DNA of 64,000 nt from Bradyrhizobium sp. AZCC 2176 (GTDB lineage Bacteria; Pseudomonadota; Alphaproteobacteria; Rhizobiales; Xanthobacteraceae). Positions 35,279 through 43,146 of the stretch are shown here, one piece after another. Below the pieces are notes generated by a model. It was not told where the DNA came from. It made no database searches and was given only the letters and a program-made list of their open reading frames with translations. The DNA lies in assembly GCF_036924645.1 (NCBI RefSeq), contig NZ_JAZHRX010000001.1:2170001-2234000 (forward strand), read 5' to 3'. Numbering within the stretch: position 1 is the stretch's first letter; the number at the start of each line of letters is the position of its first letter. Position numbers and translations under genes: made by a program.

Positions 35279-35296
35279 TAACGAGGCATAACGAGA
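35279..35296 (+). promoter_or_regulatory. TAAC direct-repeat element, site G
   Basis: Reads TAACGAGGCATAACGAGA: two TAACGAG copies exactly 10 bp apart. It differs from sites A-E in the first half but keeps the spacing and the TAACGAG second half. It lies just before a possible small plus-strand frame at 35319. Confidence 0.5.
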
Positions 35297-35318
35297 GAAA
35301 GGATGGCAGCGCCGTGGA

Positions 35319-35624
35319 ATGCTCTCAGGCCCGCCGGGCTGGGCGGTTTGCCACGACACCGCGCGAGAGCCCCAAATGTTTCTCGGTCACCTCCACAGCG
35401 ACGACGTGCGGCTTCTGAGGCACGAATTCGGCCTGCACAGCCTAGAGTCCTTCGGTCATCAGGTCGCGTTCAAGGATTCGATCGCCGGCCAGACTCTGAA
35501 GCAGATCATGCTCCATGATCCGGTCCGCGCGGCGCTTTTCCGGAAGGCCGACGCGTCCCTGGATAATTGGGCCGAGCAGGTTGTTTCTGAGGAGCCGGCG
35601 CGACCCTGTCGACTGGCGATATGA
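35319..35624 (+). CDS. possible hypothetical protein
   Basis: A 101-residue frame; the stretch from an ATG at 35376 (MFLGHLHSDDVRLLRHEFG ... DNWAEQVVSEEP) has a protein-like composition. No family is recognised and no good ribosome site is visible. Its only support is the position 23 bp behind site G. It may be a remnant. Confidence 0.3.
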   Translation: MLSGPPGWAVCHDTAREPQMFLGHLHSDDVRLLRHEFGLHSLESFGHQVAFKDSIAGQTLKQIMLHDPVRAALFRKADASLDNWAEQVVSEEPARPCRLAI

Positions 35625-36047
35625 GATGGGGCGCTCTCAGCTTGAGATGGAAGGCTGCTCGTGCTGAGGACCAGGGCATATTCACAAGTTTCGACCTGGC
35701 TTCTCACGCCAATTTTGGAGGTTTCCGCCTTACAACGCGGGGACAATTCGCGGAGCTCGGCCCCTTCGTTGAACCGAAGTTCTTGATTGCCTGGCTGGAA
35801 GAAATGATGCTCCGACTCGGTCCGACGGCGGTAATGTACGCCAGCTCCCAAATGCGGGCCCCAACCTCACAGAATACTTCCAAGAGGTCGGAACGAAGTT
35901 GGTGCAAGGTTATATGCGTCGAAAGGATTAGTAGCGGGCAACGCCGAAAAGCCAGCTCAGGAGCGCGTTCGTAAGCACTCGTCAACCCGCACCCTTGCAT
36001 TTGTGTTCGGGCCGAACTATCCGGCAACAAACGGTGAAGGAGCTCTA
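35625..36047. other. about 420 bp without a supported gene
   Basis: An open frame at 35621-35974 shows no recognisable domain or ribosome site. Base composition drops towards 36 kb, where the foreign-looking segment starts. Confidence 0.4.
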
Positions 36048-36488
36048 ATGCCGGTTTTGCCTAATTCCCAAGGTCGTCGCGGCGGTTCCACCGCCAATCG
36101 ATGGTACGAGACGTTCAAAAACATCAAGTGCGGACCGTCGAGCGGCGTACTTCAACTATCGTTCAATATCGGTGGGAACAATAACGGTATTACTCAAATC
36201 GAGGTTGATATTGACCCAAATGACTTCGCCGATTTGGTCGACATGATGTATTCGGCAAATGCCCATGCAACAGTGGCGGTCATGTCGGCAAAGATTGCCC
36301 AACATATTTCACGCGAACCTACACGCAATGAAGGCGTAGTGCGTTGGGCGCGAGGTGAGTTGAGCGATCTTGCCCATAGAAAGGCGCTCGATGCTTGGAG
36401 TAACGACGAAGCAGACAAGTTCGCAGCATCGGTAGACGCGCTTATCCAGGAACTTGCAGAAAAGGAAAAAGCAGAAGCGGAGGAATAA
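36048..36488 (+). CDS. hypothetical protein with acidic tail
   Basis: This 146-residue protein of unknown family follows a good AAGGAG site. A Gly/Asn-rich beta-like N-terminal half (GVLQLSFNIGGNNNGITQIE, VDIDPNDFADLVDMM) is followed by helices and a strongly charged tail (EKEKAEAEE). Codon use is less GC-rich than in the neighbours, which suggests transfer. An acidic tail like this is common in single-strand DNA-binding proteins of phages and plasmids, but I see no OB-fold signature, so no function is assigned. Confidence 0.65.
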   Translation: MPVLPNSQGRRGGSTANRWYETFKNIKCGPSSGVLQLSFNIGGNNNGITQIEVDIDPNDFADLVDMMYSANAHATVAVMSAKIAQHISREPTRNEGVVRWARGELSDLAHRKALDAWSNDEADKFAASVDALIQELAEKEKAEAEE

Positions 36489-36775
36489 GCTTCTGCTTCC
36501 CTGATTTAGAAGCCTGCGGACCAGCGTCCGAGTTTGATCTTACGAATGAGACCGTAAGCGACCTGTGCCGAAGCGATCGCGGACAAAAGCCAGAACGTAA
36601 TGTTGGCGAGGGATTCCGCGAACTGGGTTATGTCGCCATCACTCCACCTACCCGAAGAGGAGCATTGCGAGCGGAGCGAGCGCCAGCAGAAAGCCCTTAA
36701 CCTTCCATACGTGGGTGCGCAGCCGTCCGATAACCCGATTTATGGCCCACCTCGCCACGTTGATTGGGCGGCGCC
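36489..36775 (-). other. region with two short hydrophobic frames, possibly phage-type
   Basis: On the minus strand one short frame (GTG start near 36760) reads VARWAINRVIGRLRTHVWKV and ends LALAPLAMLLFG. The next, ending at 36506, reads GDITQFAESLANITFWLLSA then IASAQVAYGLIRKIKL. Both hold one hydrophobic helix. The second has no in-frame start codon. Small hydrophobic proteins of this kind occur in filamentous phages and conjugative elements, but nothing stronger can be said. Confidence 0.2.
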
Positions 36776-36910
36776 TCAAAGCTTCGTCGAGATTTTCCAG
36801 TCCTTCGGTGTTTCAGTCTTGGGCTGGGCTGGGGTGATATCGATTTCGACTTTCTCGATATCCCGCGCGCCGGACTGGGCCGCGACCTTACGGATTTGCT
36901 CGGTCGTCAG
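36776..36910 (-). pseudogene. truncated AbiEii-type toxin (nucleotidyltransferase) remnant
   Basis: A frame that overlaps the end of the AbiEi gene starts MLTTEQIRKVAAQSGARDIE, then KVEIDI, the standard opening of AbiEii toxins. The text then departs from the family (TPAQPKTETPKDWK) and stops after 44 codons. The nucleotidyltransferase domain with its GSxxL and later motifs is absent. The toxin half of this type IV system is therefore lost. Confidence 0.65.
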
Positions 36911-37757
36911 CATTCGTCCTGCCCTTTTTCCTGATGCGCGGCACTTCCGAAAGCAATTCGTCCTTGCGCGCGTGAACGTGAAGTTCCCACTCTGGCACGT
37001 ACCCGATATCGCCTTCCCTGCGCGCGCGCGCGCCAAACGCCGAGCGCGTTTTTTTTGGGATGGCGGCGCGAAGCTGCTGCCGTAATTCGTCCTTGAGCGG
37101 CCTTTCGACAAGGTCACTCAGGAAGCCAAGACGCTGCAGCAGCGCTTTTGTTTTCATCTGCAATGCCGCCGTCATCAGTTTTTCCTGATCGATTTCCGCC
37201 ATGGCGGCATGAACGATGCGCGTTAGTTCCGCTGGGCCTCCGGCAAGATCGGGCCTGTCGATGCAATCGACCAGCGTTTTCTCGGGATCGGAAATCCGCG
37301 TGCCGCGCCCGTACACATTGTAGGAGTTGAAGCCGAAGAACTTGCGGGCGGAGGCGGTTACAAAGCGGATTTCCGCGCCCTCTATTGTGCGCGGCGCCAT
37401 CTGCTTGCGAACCGCGACAAAGACCGTCGTCGGCTTTTGCGTCGTGAAGCCATGAAAGGATGCCGCAGACCACCAGCCTATGTACGACTCGTCCACGACG
37501 GCCGCGGCGACGGCAAGTGGATTGTTTTCGCCGATGTTCTCGGCCCCGCGCTCGGGCGGCAGCAGCATGTAGCGCCCGCCGACGAGGCGGGTGAGCCAGC
37601 CCTTGCGCACGAGGTTTCGGATGACCTTGCGGCCCGTCTTCTCGGACTCAAGCAGGCTTATGATATCGTCCGCCTCGACGATATCCCTTCCCTGCTCGCG
37701 GAATGACAGGACGACGCGGGCTTCCGCCGGCCCGAGCGTCCTTGGAGTGGTTTCCAT
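36888..37757 (-). CDS. abiEi: AbiEi-type antitoxin/transcriptional repressor
   Basis: A 289-residue AbiEi protein with an N-terminal winged helix (about 1-70: LGPAEARVVLSFREQGRDIV, GRKVIRNLVRKGWLTRLVGG) and the AbiEi C-terminal domain (NPLAVAAAVVDESYIGWWSA, GFTTQKPTTVFVAV, FFGFNSYNVYGRGTRISDPE, KTLVDCIDRPDLAGG). In type IV toxin-antitoxin systems AbiEi neutralises the AbiEii nucleotidyltransferase toxin and represses its own promoter. Here the toxin is cut to about 26 family residues, so this antitoxin is an orphan. It is followed by charged residues (ARKDELLSEVPRIRKKG) as in full-length relatives. Confidence 0.82.
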   Translation of the reverse strand: METTPRTLGPAEARVVLSFREQGRDIVEADDIISLLESEKTGRKVIRNLVRKGWLTRLVGGRYMLLPPERGAENIGENNPLAVAAAVVDESYIGWWSAASFHGFTTQKPTTVFVAVRKQMAPRTIEGAEIRFVTASARKFFGFNSYNVYGRGTRISDPEKTLVDCIDRPDLAGGPAELTRIVHAAMAEIDQEKLMTAALQMKTKALLQRLGFLSDLVERPLKDELRQQLRAAIPKKTRSAFGARARREGDIGYVPEWELHVHARKDELLSEVPRIRKKGRTNADDRANP

Positions 37758-37798
37758 GGCGTTTTAGCCCTCTGGGGGCAAATCCTCCATATAAACTA

Positions 37799-37811
37799 CT
37801 CCCAATGGGAG
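37799..37811. promoter_or_regulatory. palindrome in the abiEi promoter, possible AbiEi operator
   Basis: CTCCCA-A-TGGGAG is a perfect 13-base palindrome about 40 bp upstream of the abiEi ATG. A CATATAAACTACT block beside it is partly repeated near 37870 (ATACAGACTACT). AbiEi proteins bind inverted repeats at their own promoter, so this is a candidate operator. It rests on sequence inspection only. Confidence 0.4.
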
Positions 37812-37911
37812 ACTGTCAAGCTGAAGGGAGTGATATGTATAGAAAATTAGCCCTGCGGAAGGTAATTTATATACAGACTACTCTCCAGGCTCCCGGGCGC
37901 GGTCTGCCTGG

Positions 37912-37935
37912 CCCCCCCCCCCCCCCCCCCCCCCC
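37912..37935 (+). repeat. homopolymer of 24 C
   Basis: Twenty-four consecutive C bases follow CTGG. No other long homopolymer is seen in the window. It may be a slippage-prone tract or an assembly join. It lies in no convincing gene. Confidence 0.9.
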
Positions 37936-38116
37936 GCATCATCGGCAGCAGCAACCATCCCCTGCCGCGCCTTCGGCGGCGGCTGAAGATGATGATGCTG
38001 CTGATCATGATGCCGATGATGCCGCCGATCATCGGCAAGATGTCCGAAACGGGCAGCAGCATCACCATGGGCCTCATGACCGGCATTTAGATGATGACGA
38101 TCGAGCGGAATAGTGT

Positions 38117-38254
38117 CTAGGCGCCGTCTGGACGCTTCGCAAGAAAAGCGCAGATAGCGCAGGCGACGCTCACGACAAGCTCCGCATCATCGTCGCTGAC
38201 ATTCTTGCCTTTGCGCAAATGCCGCGCGCGGTCAGAAGCGAACCCCCACAGCAT
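38117..38254 (-). CDS. possible 45-residue protein
   Basis: The frame from the ATG at 38254 reads MLWGFASDRARHLRKGKNVS, then DDDAELVVSVACAICAFLAK. It overlaps the end of the broken integrase by 23 bases and has a plausible composition. The FASDRARHLRKG...SDDD part faintly resembles the end of RelE/HigB-type toxins. No ribosome site is obvious. It may be a remnant. Confidence 0.25.
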   Translation of the reverse strand: MLWGFASDRARHLRKGKNVSDDDAELVVSVACAICAFLAKRPDGA

Positions 38255-39041
38255 CGCGCGCGGTGCATTCAAGCGCTGCGACAGCGTGCTGGATGGCGGC
38301 AGGATTCGTCGCGAGCCTCTTCATGCGCTTCGACCAGCCGAAGAACAATTTCATGGCCGCGACGTACCCGTCCTTCACCGTGACCGGCGACAGCTTCGAC
38401 GCGAGCAGCGCGTCGCGCCAGTCGAGCAGGTGCTGCTCGGTTACGCGGGCCATGTCACGGCTTCCGATCCGTCGCATGAGCTGCTCGAAGTAGGGCTCCC
38501 ATTTTTTCCGGGTCGCCGGCGAAGTATTCTTGGCCTCGCAGAACTTCGGCTAGAGGCTGCCGAATTGCCGCTCGGGATTCGGCGAGACGAATTTTGGATA
38601 GCGCGCGGCTTCCTCGTCGGGCTTGTAGTCGCCTTCGGCGTTTCGGAACAGGGTTCGCGACGCGTGCGTCTTGGCGGCGAGGAAGGCTTTGAAGAAGGCA
38701 TCGTACTTCTCGCCGAGCAGGCGGATGCCGCGCCGTAGAAACGCGCGCGCGTCCCCACCGACCTCCAGCCATGCAGCGGTAGGCAGTATCCGCCTCGACT
38801 TCACTTCGGCGATCGCGTGCAGGCTGTCCTGCAATACGGAAGGGCGGCCCTCCGCGACGATACCCCGCACCAACGTGCTAGGACTTATCCGCTCAGGATT
38901 TTGTACGATTGTTGTACGAAGCGCTCCAGCGAACAACGACGTCGCCGCCCAGAAATCGCAGAACCGCTTGTCGGCTTCGCCAACATTGTATGACGCGCTA
39001 CAAATTTGAACTCGTGCCCTCCAAGCTGGACTGAGCGGCAC
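38232..39041 (-). pseudogene. tyrosine recombinase interrupted by an in-frame amber codon and truncated
   Basis: One frame runs from 39041 to 38232, with a TAG at 38550-38552 (text QFGSL-stop-PKFCEAKNTS). Upstream of the stop is an integrase N-terminal region (LGEKYDAFFKAFLAAKTHAS, DYKPDEEAARYPKFV). Downstream is a core-binding domain (TRKKWEPYFEQLMRRIG, VTEQHLLDWRDALLASKLSP, DGYVAAMKLFFGWSKRMKRL). The catalytic C-terminal domain is missing. It is inactive, and is the second dead integrase in the window. Confidence 0.7.
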
Positions 39042-39327
39042 GTACGTCTGACGGAGTTAACGTCGTCTCCGTTCCGCAGCTTCAATGCTTAGAACTGGCC
39101 GCTCATAACTATCTGATTCCAGATTCGAATCCAGGCGACCTCATGCGGTAAGCGGACTGTTGTGCGGACACTGAAAGAACGACTCGATCTCATTTCTAAG
39201 AACGACTCGATTTTGAACCGTGGATGGCTCCACGAAATTCCTTCACGGCGTGGAGGATTTTGCCGCCACCTCAGCATCGCTGCCCCTACCAACGATGACG
39301 ACTACGACACAGCCATGGGGATAAAAC

Positions 39328-39618
39328 GTGCCGCATAGCAAAGCCGCGCAGATGAAGGAGCTGGAGCAACTTGCTTCCTCCAACATCGCTACGGCCGATA
39401 CGCTGGAGGCCAACGGCGCAGATCGGGAGTTCACCCAGGAACTACGCGACCGAGCGGCGCTCTGGCTAAGCGCGGCAGAAAACCTGAAGAGAAGCACAAT
39501 GCGTGAGAAAAAACCCAAAGCACCTCGCCCGCATCCGGCAAATGCCGTGCAGTGTGTGCGGCAAGTGTCCGCCGAGAACCCCACCACCCTCGGGGTGCCT
39601 AGTGGGGCACAGGGATAG
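39328..39618 (+). CDS. small hypothetical protein, helical
   Basis: A 96-residue frame from a GTG (an ATG at 39352 is the other start). Its first 60 residues (MKELEQLASSNIATADTLEA, DREFTQELRDRAALWLSAAE) look like a genuine helical protein. The rest overlaps the HNH remnant in another frame and is Pro-rich, which suggests the original end was shorter or that the frames were joined. Small genes of this kind often precede HNH genes in prophages. Confidence 0.4.
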   Translation: MPHSKAAQMKELEQLASSNIATADTLEANGADREFTQELRDRAALWLSAAENLKRSTMREKKPKAPRPHPANAVQCVRQVSAENPTTLGVPSGAQG

Positions 39619-39759
39619 GATTAAAGGCCCCGGACGATACAGTCAGTCATCCCCCTCTGCCACCACCACCATGAATCTCACCGGATCGGCGTAAAGAGCT
39701 GGGAAGCCAAATACGGCAGCCACGAGAACCATTTGGGGAAGACCCGCAACCGGCTGTAA
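39503..39759 (+). pseudogene. frameshifted HNH-type (DUF968-like) nuclease remnant
   Basis: From a GTG at 39503 the frame reads NPKHLARIRQMPCSVCGKCP, then a GHRDRIKGPGRYS segment. After a shift near 39645 it continues VIPLCHHHHESHRIGVKSWE, then AKYGSHENHLGKTRNRL and a stop. CxxC at the start and PLCHHHHESHR are the zinc and catalytic blocks of the small HNH proteins found in prophages. The middle is shortened and shifted, so the gene is probably dead. Confidence 0.6.
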
Positions 39760-39821
39760 TACCCCCTTGAGGTCACACTACCGCAACGGGTAGAAATGTC
39801 CCGGGCACGAAGGGGGAACTA

Positions 39822-41840
39822 TTGAAACTCACCAATTTCTCCGTCGAGAATTTCCGTTCAGTCGAGAATAGCGGCGACATTCCTATTGAACAGCTCACCG
39901 CCCTTGTTGGACGCAATGAAAGCGGCAAGTCCAACCTCTTGCTCGCACTGGAAACCGTCAATCCTATCGGCGGCCGGAAGGACATCGACCCTGTTAAGAA
40001 CTTCCCCCGGGGTCGGCACCTCAACCAGTGCAAGCCGAATACCGTCGTGGCGAGGACGACCTGGGAGCTTTCAGACAGGCAGAGGACAGAGCTGGCCGGG
40101 ATCATCAAAGACCAGACCATCTCAAAGGTCGTTATCGCTCGCACGTATCACGCAGCCCAAACCTCCGTGGAACTGGTCGGCCTCAAGGCACCCGTTCTCG
40201 ATCCCAAGAAGGTGACCGGGCAGTTGAGACGGCTCACGCCTGTGCTGGATGGCGTTGTCAACGGACTCTCAGAGCCCCACCTCGACCCCTCCGAGAAAGC
40301 ACTCCAGGCGCTGACGGACGCCGCCAACAAGCCGGATGACCCGAAGGCGTGGGGAGCAAACGTGGTCAAGACGTCGAAGGCGTTCCGCGCTGCCATGGGC
40401 GCAGCCGGGATTGCCTTGAACGAAAATGCCGACGAGTTGCTTGCCGGATTGGAAGAATTAGCCTCCGACATCTCCACTTTTGACGAAGCCCACGGCAAGG
40501 CCAGGGCTAAGGTTCTGGAGTGGGTGCCGCCGTTCATCTATATCGCTGAATTTCCGGAGCTGGATGGTCACCAGAATCTGGCGAAGATGCAGAAACGCCG
40601 CTCCGAGAACCAACTCACGGAAGAGGACAAGAACTTTGAAAAGTTGGCGCAGGTCGCCGGCTTCGACCCTGACGAAATTCACTCCCTCCAAAGCGACCAC
40701 GAGAAACGTCAGACGCTCCTCAGCCGAGCAAGCGCGCTCATCACCAAGGAAATGCGCCGCCTCTGGAAGGATAAGAAGCTGACGGTCCGGCTTTCGCCTG
40801 ACGGACCTAACCTCGACACCCTGATCTACGACGAGAATGTTGAATACCCTGTCGAAGTGAACTTGGATGAGCGGAGCCGTGGCTTCCGCTGGTTCTTCTC
40901 GTTTTACATTGCATTCTCGGCCGACACCCAAGGTGGTGACGCAACTGACGCAATTCTCTTGCTTGACGAGCCTGGACTGTATCTGCACGCAAGATCACAA
41001 GAGGATTTGCTGCACCATCTGCGCGACGACTACGGAAACCAGATTATCTACACCACGCACTCACCCTTCATGATTCCTCCGGATCTTATCGAAGTTGTTC
41101 GCACGGTGAACATCACGGAGAAAGGCACGCAAGTAACGAAGGACCCGAGCGGCGACGCGCGCACGCTTTTCCCGATACAAGCTGCCCTGGGCTACAATCT
41201 CTCGCAAACGTTGTTTGTCGGCTCTGCGAATCTGGTCGTTGAAGGCGTAACCGACTTTTGGATTCTCTCTTCGGTCAACGATTACTTCGCCGAGACAGGC
41301 AAGACCCGCTTGGTCGAAAAGATGGTGCTCACGCCCGCGGGTGGTGCTGGAAAGGTCAGCTACATGACTTCCCTGCTCGCCTCGCAGGAGCTCGACGTGA
41401 TCGTTTTGTTGGATGACGACAAAGCCGGCCGAGATCAACGCGAGGAGCTGATCAAGTCAAAGGTGCTGCGCGATACGTCGATTGTCTTCACCGCCGCAGC
41501 CTTCGACCCTTCGCCAGCAGAGTCGGACATTGAGGACATAATCGACCCGGCCATTTACACCGACCTCGTCAACAAAACATACGCCAAGGAGCTGAAGGGA
41601 AAGACACTCAGTCTCAATTCCAAAATCCCTCGCATCGTGAAGCGGTACGAAGAAGCATTTGAAGCGATCGGCATGGAATTTTTCAAAACCCGGCCCGCAC
41701 GTGAGTTCATGGTGCAGATGGGCAAGGACCCGACCAAGGTCTTAACCGGAACCAGCATTGAGCAATTCGAGCGCCTTATTCAGGAAATCAACTCACGCTA
41801 TCAGAAGCACAAGGCTGCGGGGCGCAGCGCATTTCAATGA
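39822..41840 (+). CDS. OLD-family ATP-dependent nuclease (AAA ATPase plus TOPRIM)
   Basis: This 672-residue protein has an SMC/RecF-like ATPase with Walker A GRNESGKSN at 30-38 and Walker B AILLLDEPGLYLHARSQ near 374-390, then TTHSPF as switch. It is followed by a TOPRIM nuclease domain (LVVEGVTDFWILSS and VIVLLDDDKAGRDQ, with the acidic metal ligands kept). It starts at a TTG after AGGGGG. OLD proteins are ATP-driven DNA nucleases, and many act against phages. No UvrD-like helicase (GajB) is encoded next to it, so it is a class 1, stand-alone type. It lies in mobile-element debris with AbiE remains, as in defence islands. Confidence 0.85.
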   Translation: MKLTNFSVENFRSVENSGDIPIEQLTALVGRNESGKSNLLLALETVNPIGGRKDIDPVKNFPRGRHLNQCKPNTVVARTTWELSDRQRTELAGIIKDQTISKVVIARTYHAAQTSVELVGLKAPVLDPKKVTGQLRRLTPVLDGVVNGLSEPHLDPSEKALQALTDAANKPDDPKAWGANVVKTSKAFRAAMGAAGIALNENADELLAGLEELASDISTFDEAHGKARAKVLEWVPPFIYIAEFPELDGHQNLAKMQKRRSENQLTEEDKNFEKLAQVAGFDPDEIHSLQSDHEKRQTLLSRASALITKEMRRLWKDKKLTVRLSPDGPNLDTLIYDENVEYPVEVNLDERSRGFRWFFSFYIAFSADTQGGDATDAILLLDEPGLYLHARSQEDLLHHLRDDYGNQIIYTTHSPFMIPPDLIEVVRTVNITEKGTQVTKDPSGDARTLFPIQAALGYNLSQTLFVGSANLVVEGVTDFWILSSVNDYFAETGKTRLVEKMVLTPAGGAGKVSYMTSLLASQELDVIVLLDDDKAGRDQREELIKSKVLRDTSIVFTAAAFDPSPAESDIEDIIDPAIYTDLVNKTYAKELKGKTLSLNSKIPRIVKRYEEAFEAIGMEFFKTRPAREFMVQMGKDPTKVLTGTSIEQFERLIQEINSRYQKHKAAGRSAFQ

Positions 41841-41897
41841 CGCCGTCAATGTCGCTGTGATGGCTTCTCAACGAGGACCTAGCTCACGTCAGGCTCC

Positions 41898-42803
41898 TCA
41901 ATCGTGTTGCGCTGACGCGCTTTCCAAAAACGCGCGAATATAGCGATTGATGAGCGCCGGATGCTCATCCAAGATCCAGTGGCTTCCGCCCTCGATGCGG
42001 TGGATCGTCAAGTGGGGAACATACTTGTCGAGTCCATCATAATTTTGGGGTACAAGGAACTTGTCCCGGTCGCCATAGATGACGAGAGTCGGCATGGTAA
42101 TGATTTGCGGAGATATCTCGTGGACATAGTTGCCATGGGCCGGTGACAATCCCTCGGCAGGCCCCCACCCTTCCGCATGATACCAGGCAACCATTCCTTC
42201 AATAGCACCTGGCTGACGCCATGCAGCGAGGTAGGCTTCAAGATCATCCTTCGTGAAGAAGGAATGCTCAGCAAATGTCCGCTTCAACGCCTCGAAATCG
42301 TTTGCTGCAATTTTTGCCGCGCTATCCGGCCGGCGCAGCCTTAGCCAATGCTTGCCACCGACTATCTGGCTCTCGTTGCAGTGAAGCTCGCGGTCGAAAG
42401 TTGCAGGGTGCGAACCGGACATGACCACCAGGCGGTCGAGCATCTCGCGATGGTGCAGGGCGAACGAATATCCGACGGCTGTCCCCCAATCATGACCAAC
42501 CATGATGCAGGTCGAGAAGCCCAGATGCTGGACCAGACACTTCATGTCATCTGCCGCAACCCAGACCCCATTGTCCCGGAGATTTTTTGGTCGCGACGAC
42601 AGATTCACGCCGCGCAGATCGACTGCCACAACCGTGTGGTCCTTGGCAAACTCGGCGAGCTGATGGCGGAAGGCATACCAATGCTGTGGAAATCCGTGCA
42701 CGAACAACATGAGCGGGCCGGAGCCAGCAATGACGTAGTGCAGGCGCGCCCCTTCCACATCCACAAACTGGTGTCGAAGCTCGGTCGCTGCGGTGGTGCT
42801 CAT
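41898..42803 (-). CDS. alpha/beta hydrolase (haloalkane dehalogenase/epoxide hydrolase type)
   Basis: This 301-residue cytoplasmic hydrolase has HGFPQHWYAFRHQ as oxyanion region, nucleophile Asp in VGHDWGTAVGYS, a catalytic Asp in YGDRDKFLVPQ and a His in GGSHWILDEHP. The Asp nucleophile indicates epoxide hydrolase or dehalogenase activity; the substrate is unknown. It is the last gene of the minus-strand run that starts near 46310, though spacing to the neighbours is loose. Confidence 0.85.
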   Translation of the reverse strand: MSTTAATELRHQFVDVEGARLHYVIAGSGPLMLFVHGFPQHWYAFRHQLAEFAKDHTVVAVDLRGVNLSSRPKNLRDNGVWVAADDMKCLVQHLGFSTCIMVGHDWGTAVGYSFALHHREMLDRLVVMSGSHPATFDRELHCNESQIVGGKHWLRLRRPDSAAKIAANDFEALKRTFAEHSFFTKDDLEAYLAAWRQPGAIEGMVAWYHAEGWGPAEGLSPAHGNYVHEISPQIITMPTLVIYGDRDKFLVPQNYDGLDKYVPHLTIHRIEGGSHWILDEHPALINRYIRAFLESASAQHD

Positions 42804-42842
42804 GGGAGACTCCTTGCAAGAAGCTGGAAGTTCGGCTGCGGG

Positions 42843-43142
42843 CTAAGTACCCGGGCTTTGCGGGGCCGCCAAGCTGGTCTTCGCCCACTGGGCGCGGTCT
42901 TTACGCCAAAGAGCGTAGCGGTCAGGAAGACATCGCGCGCAAGGTCGGTAGCCGGCGGCGATAGCGGTCGTTTCATCGGCGAAGAACACGCGATGGCGCG
43001 TGTAATGCCCGCGCGCGATCCATTGCCGGGCGCTCCGACAATCGAGCCTTCCATAGCCTTTGAGCCGCCGATGCCCTCCGAGCAAGCCAGGCATATCACT
43101 AAGATACGAGCGGCCATCGGCGCCAACCAGCTTGTACGGCAT
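42843..43142 (-). CDS. stand-alone Ada-type zinc-binding domain protein
   Basis: A 99-residue protein whose core (RSARQWIARGHYTRHRVFF, ADETTAIAAGYRPCARCLPD) follows the N-terminal Ada domain pattern, including the ending GYRPCARCLP. Of the four zinc Cys positions, Cys35 and the last pair Cys69 and Cys72 are visible. The second position is not a Cys (RHRV instead of a C), so methyl transfer from phosphotriesters by the usual Cys is doubtful. It ends 39 bp before the hydrolase at 41898-42803 and lies close to ogt and the AdaA-AlkA gene. Role unproven. Confidence 0.6.
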   Translation of the reverse strand: MPYKLVGADGRSYLSDMPGLLGGHRRLKGYGRLDCRSARQWIARGHYTRHRVFFADETTAIAAGYRPCARCLPDRYALWRKDRAQWAKTSLAAPQSPGT

Positions 43143-43146
43143 GGCG

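Larger units (their letters stand above)
37758..38116. other. low-complexity region upstream of abiEi
   Basis: About 360 bp without a supported gene. It holds the candidate operator, a run of 24 C, and a stretch of repeated ATG/ATC-type triplets (37986-38090) that opens all frames and yields Met/Ile-rich or Asp/His-rich frames. I regard these frames as compositional artefacts. Confidence 0.4.

Noticed and set aside
35621..35974. 117-residue plus-strand open frame
   Set aside because: No ribosome site, no domain, and an overlapping minus-strand frame is equally open. Not supported as a gene.
37847..38086. Minus-strand frame starting MPVMRPMVMLLPVSDILPMI with a Gly run, and the Pro/Asp/His-rich plus-strand frame
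   Set aside because: Both owe their openness to the run of C and the repeated ATG/ATC triplets. No ribosome site and no family resemblance.
39115..39145. T-loop-like GATTCGAATCC block resembling a tRNA end
   Set aside because: The flanking stem does not pair and no anticodon arm or acceptor can be built on either strand.
39822..41840. Gabija defence system
   Set aside because: The OLD-type ATPase/TOPRIM protein fits GajA only in general form. No UvrD-like GajB gene is adjacent, so I keep the call at stand-alone OLD nuclease.
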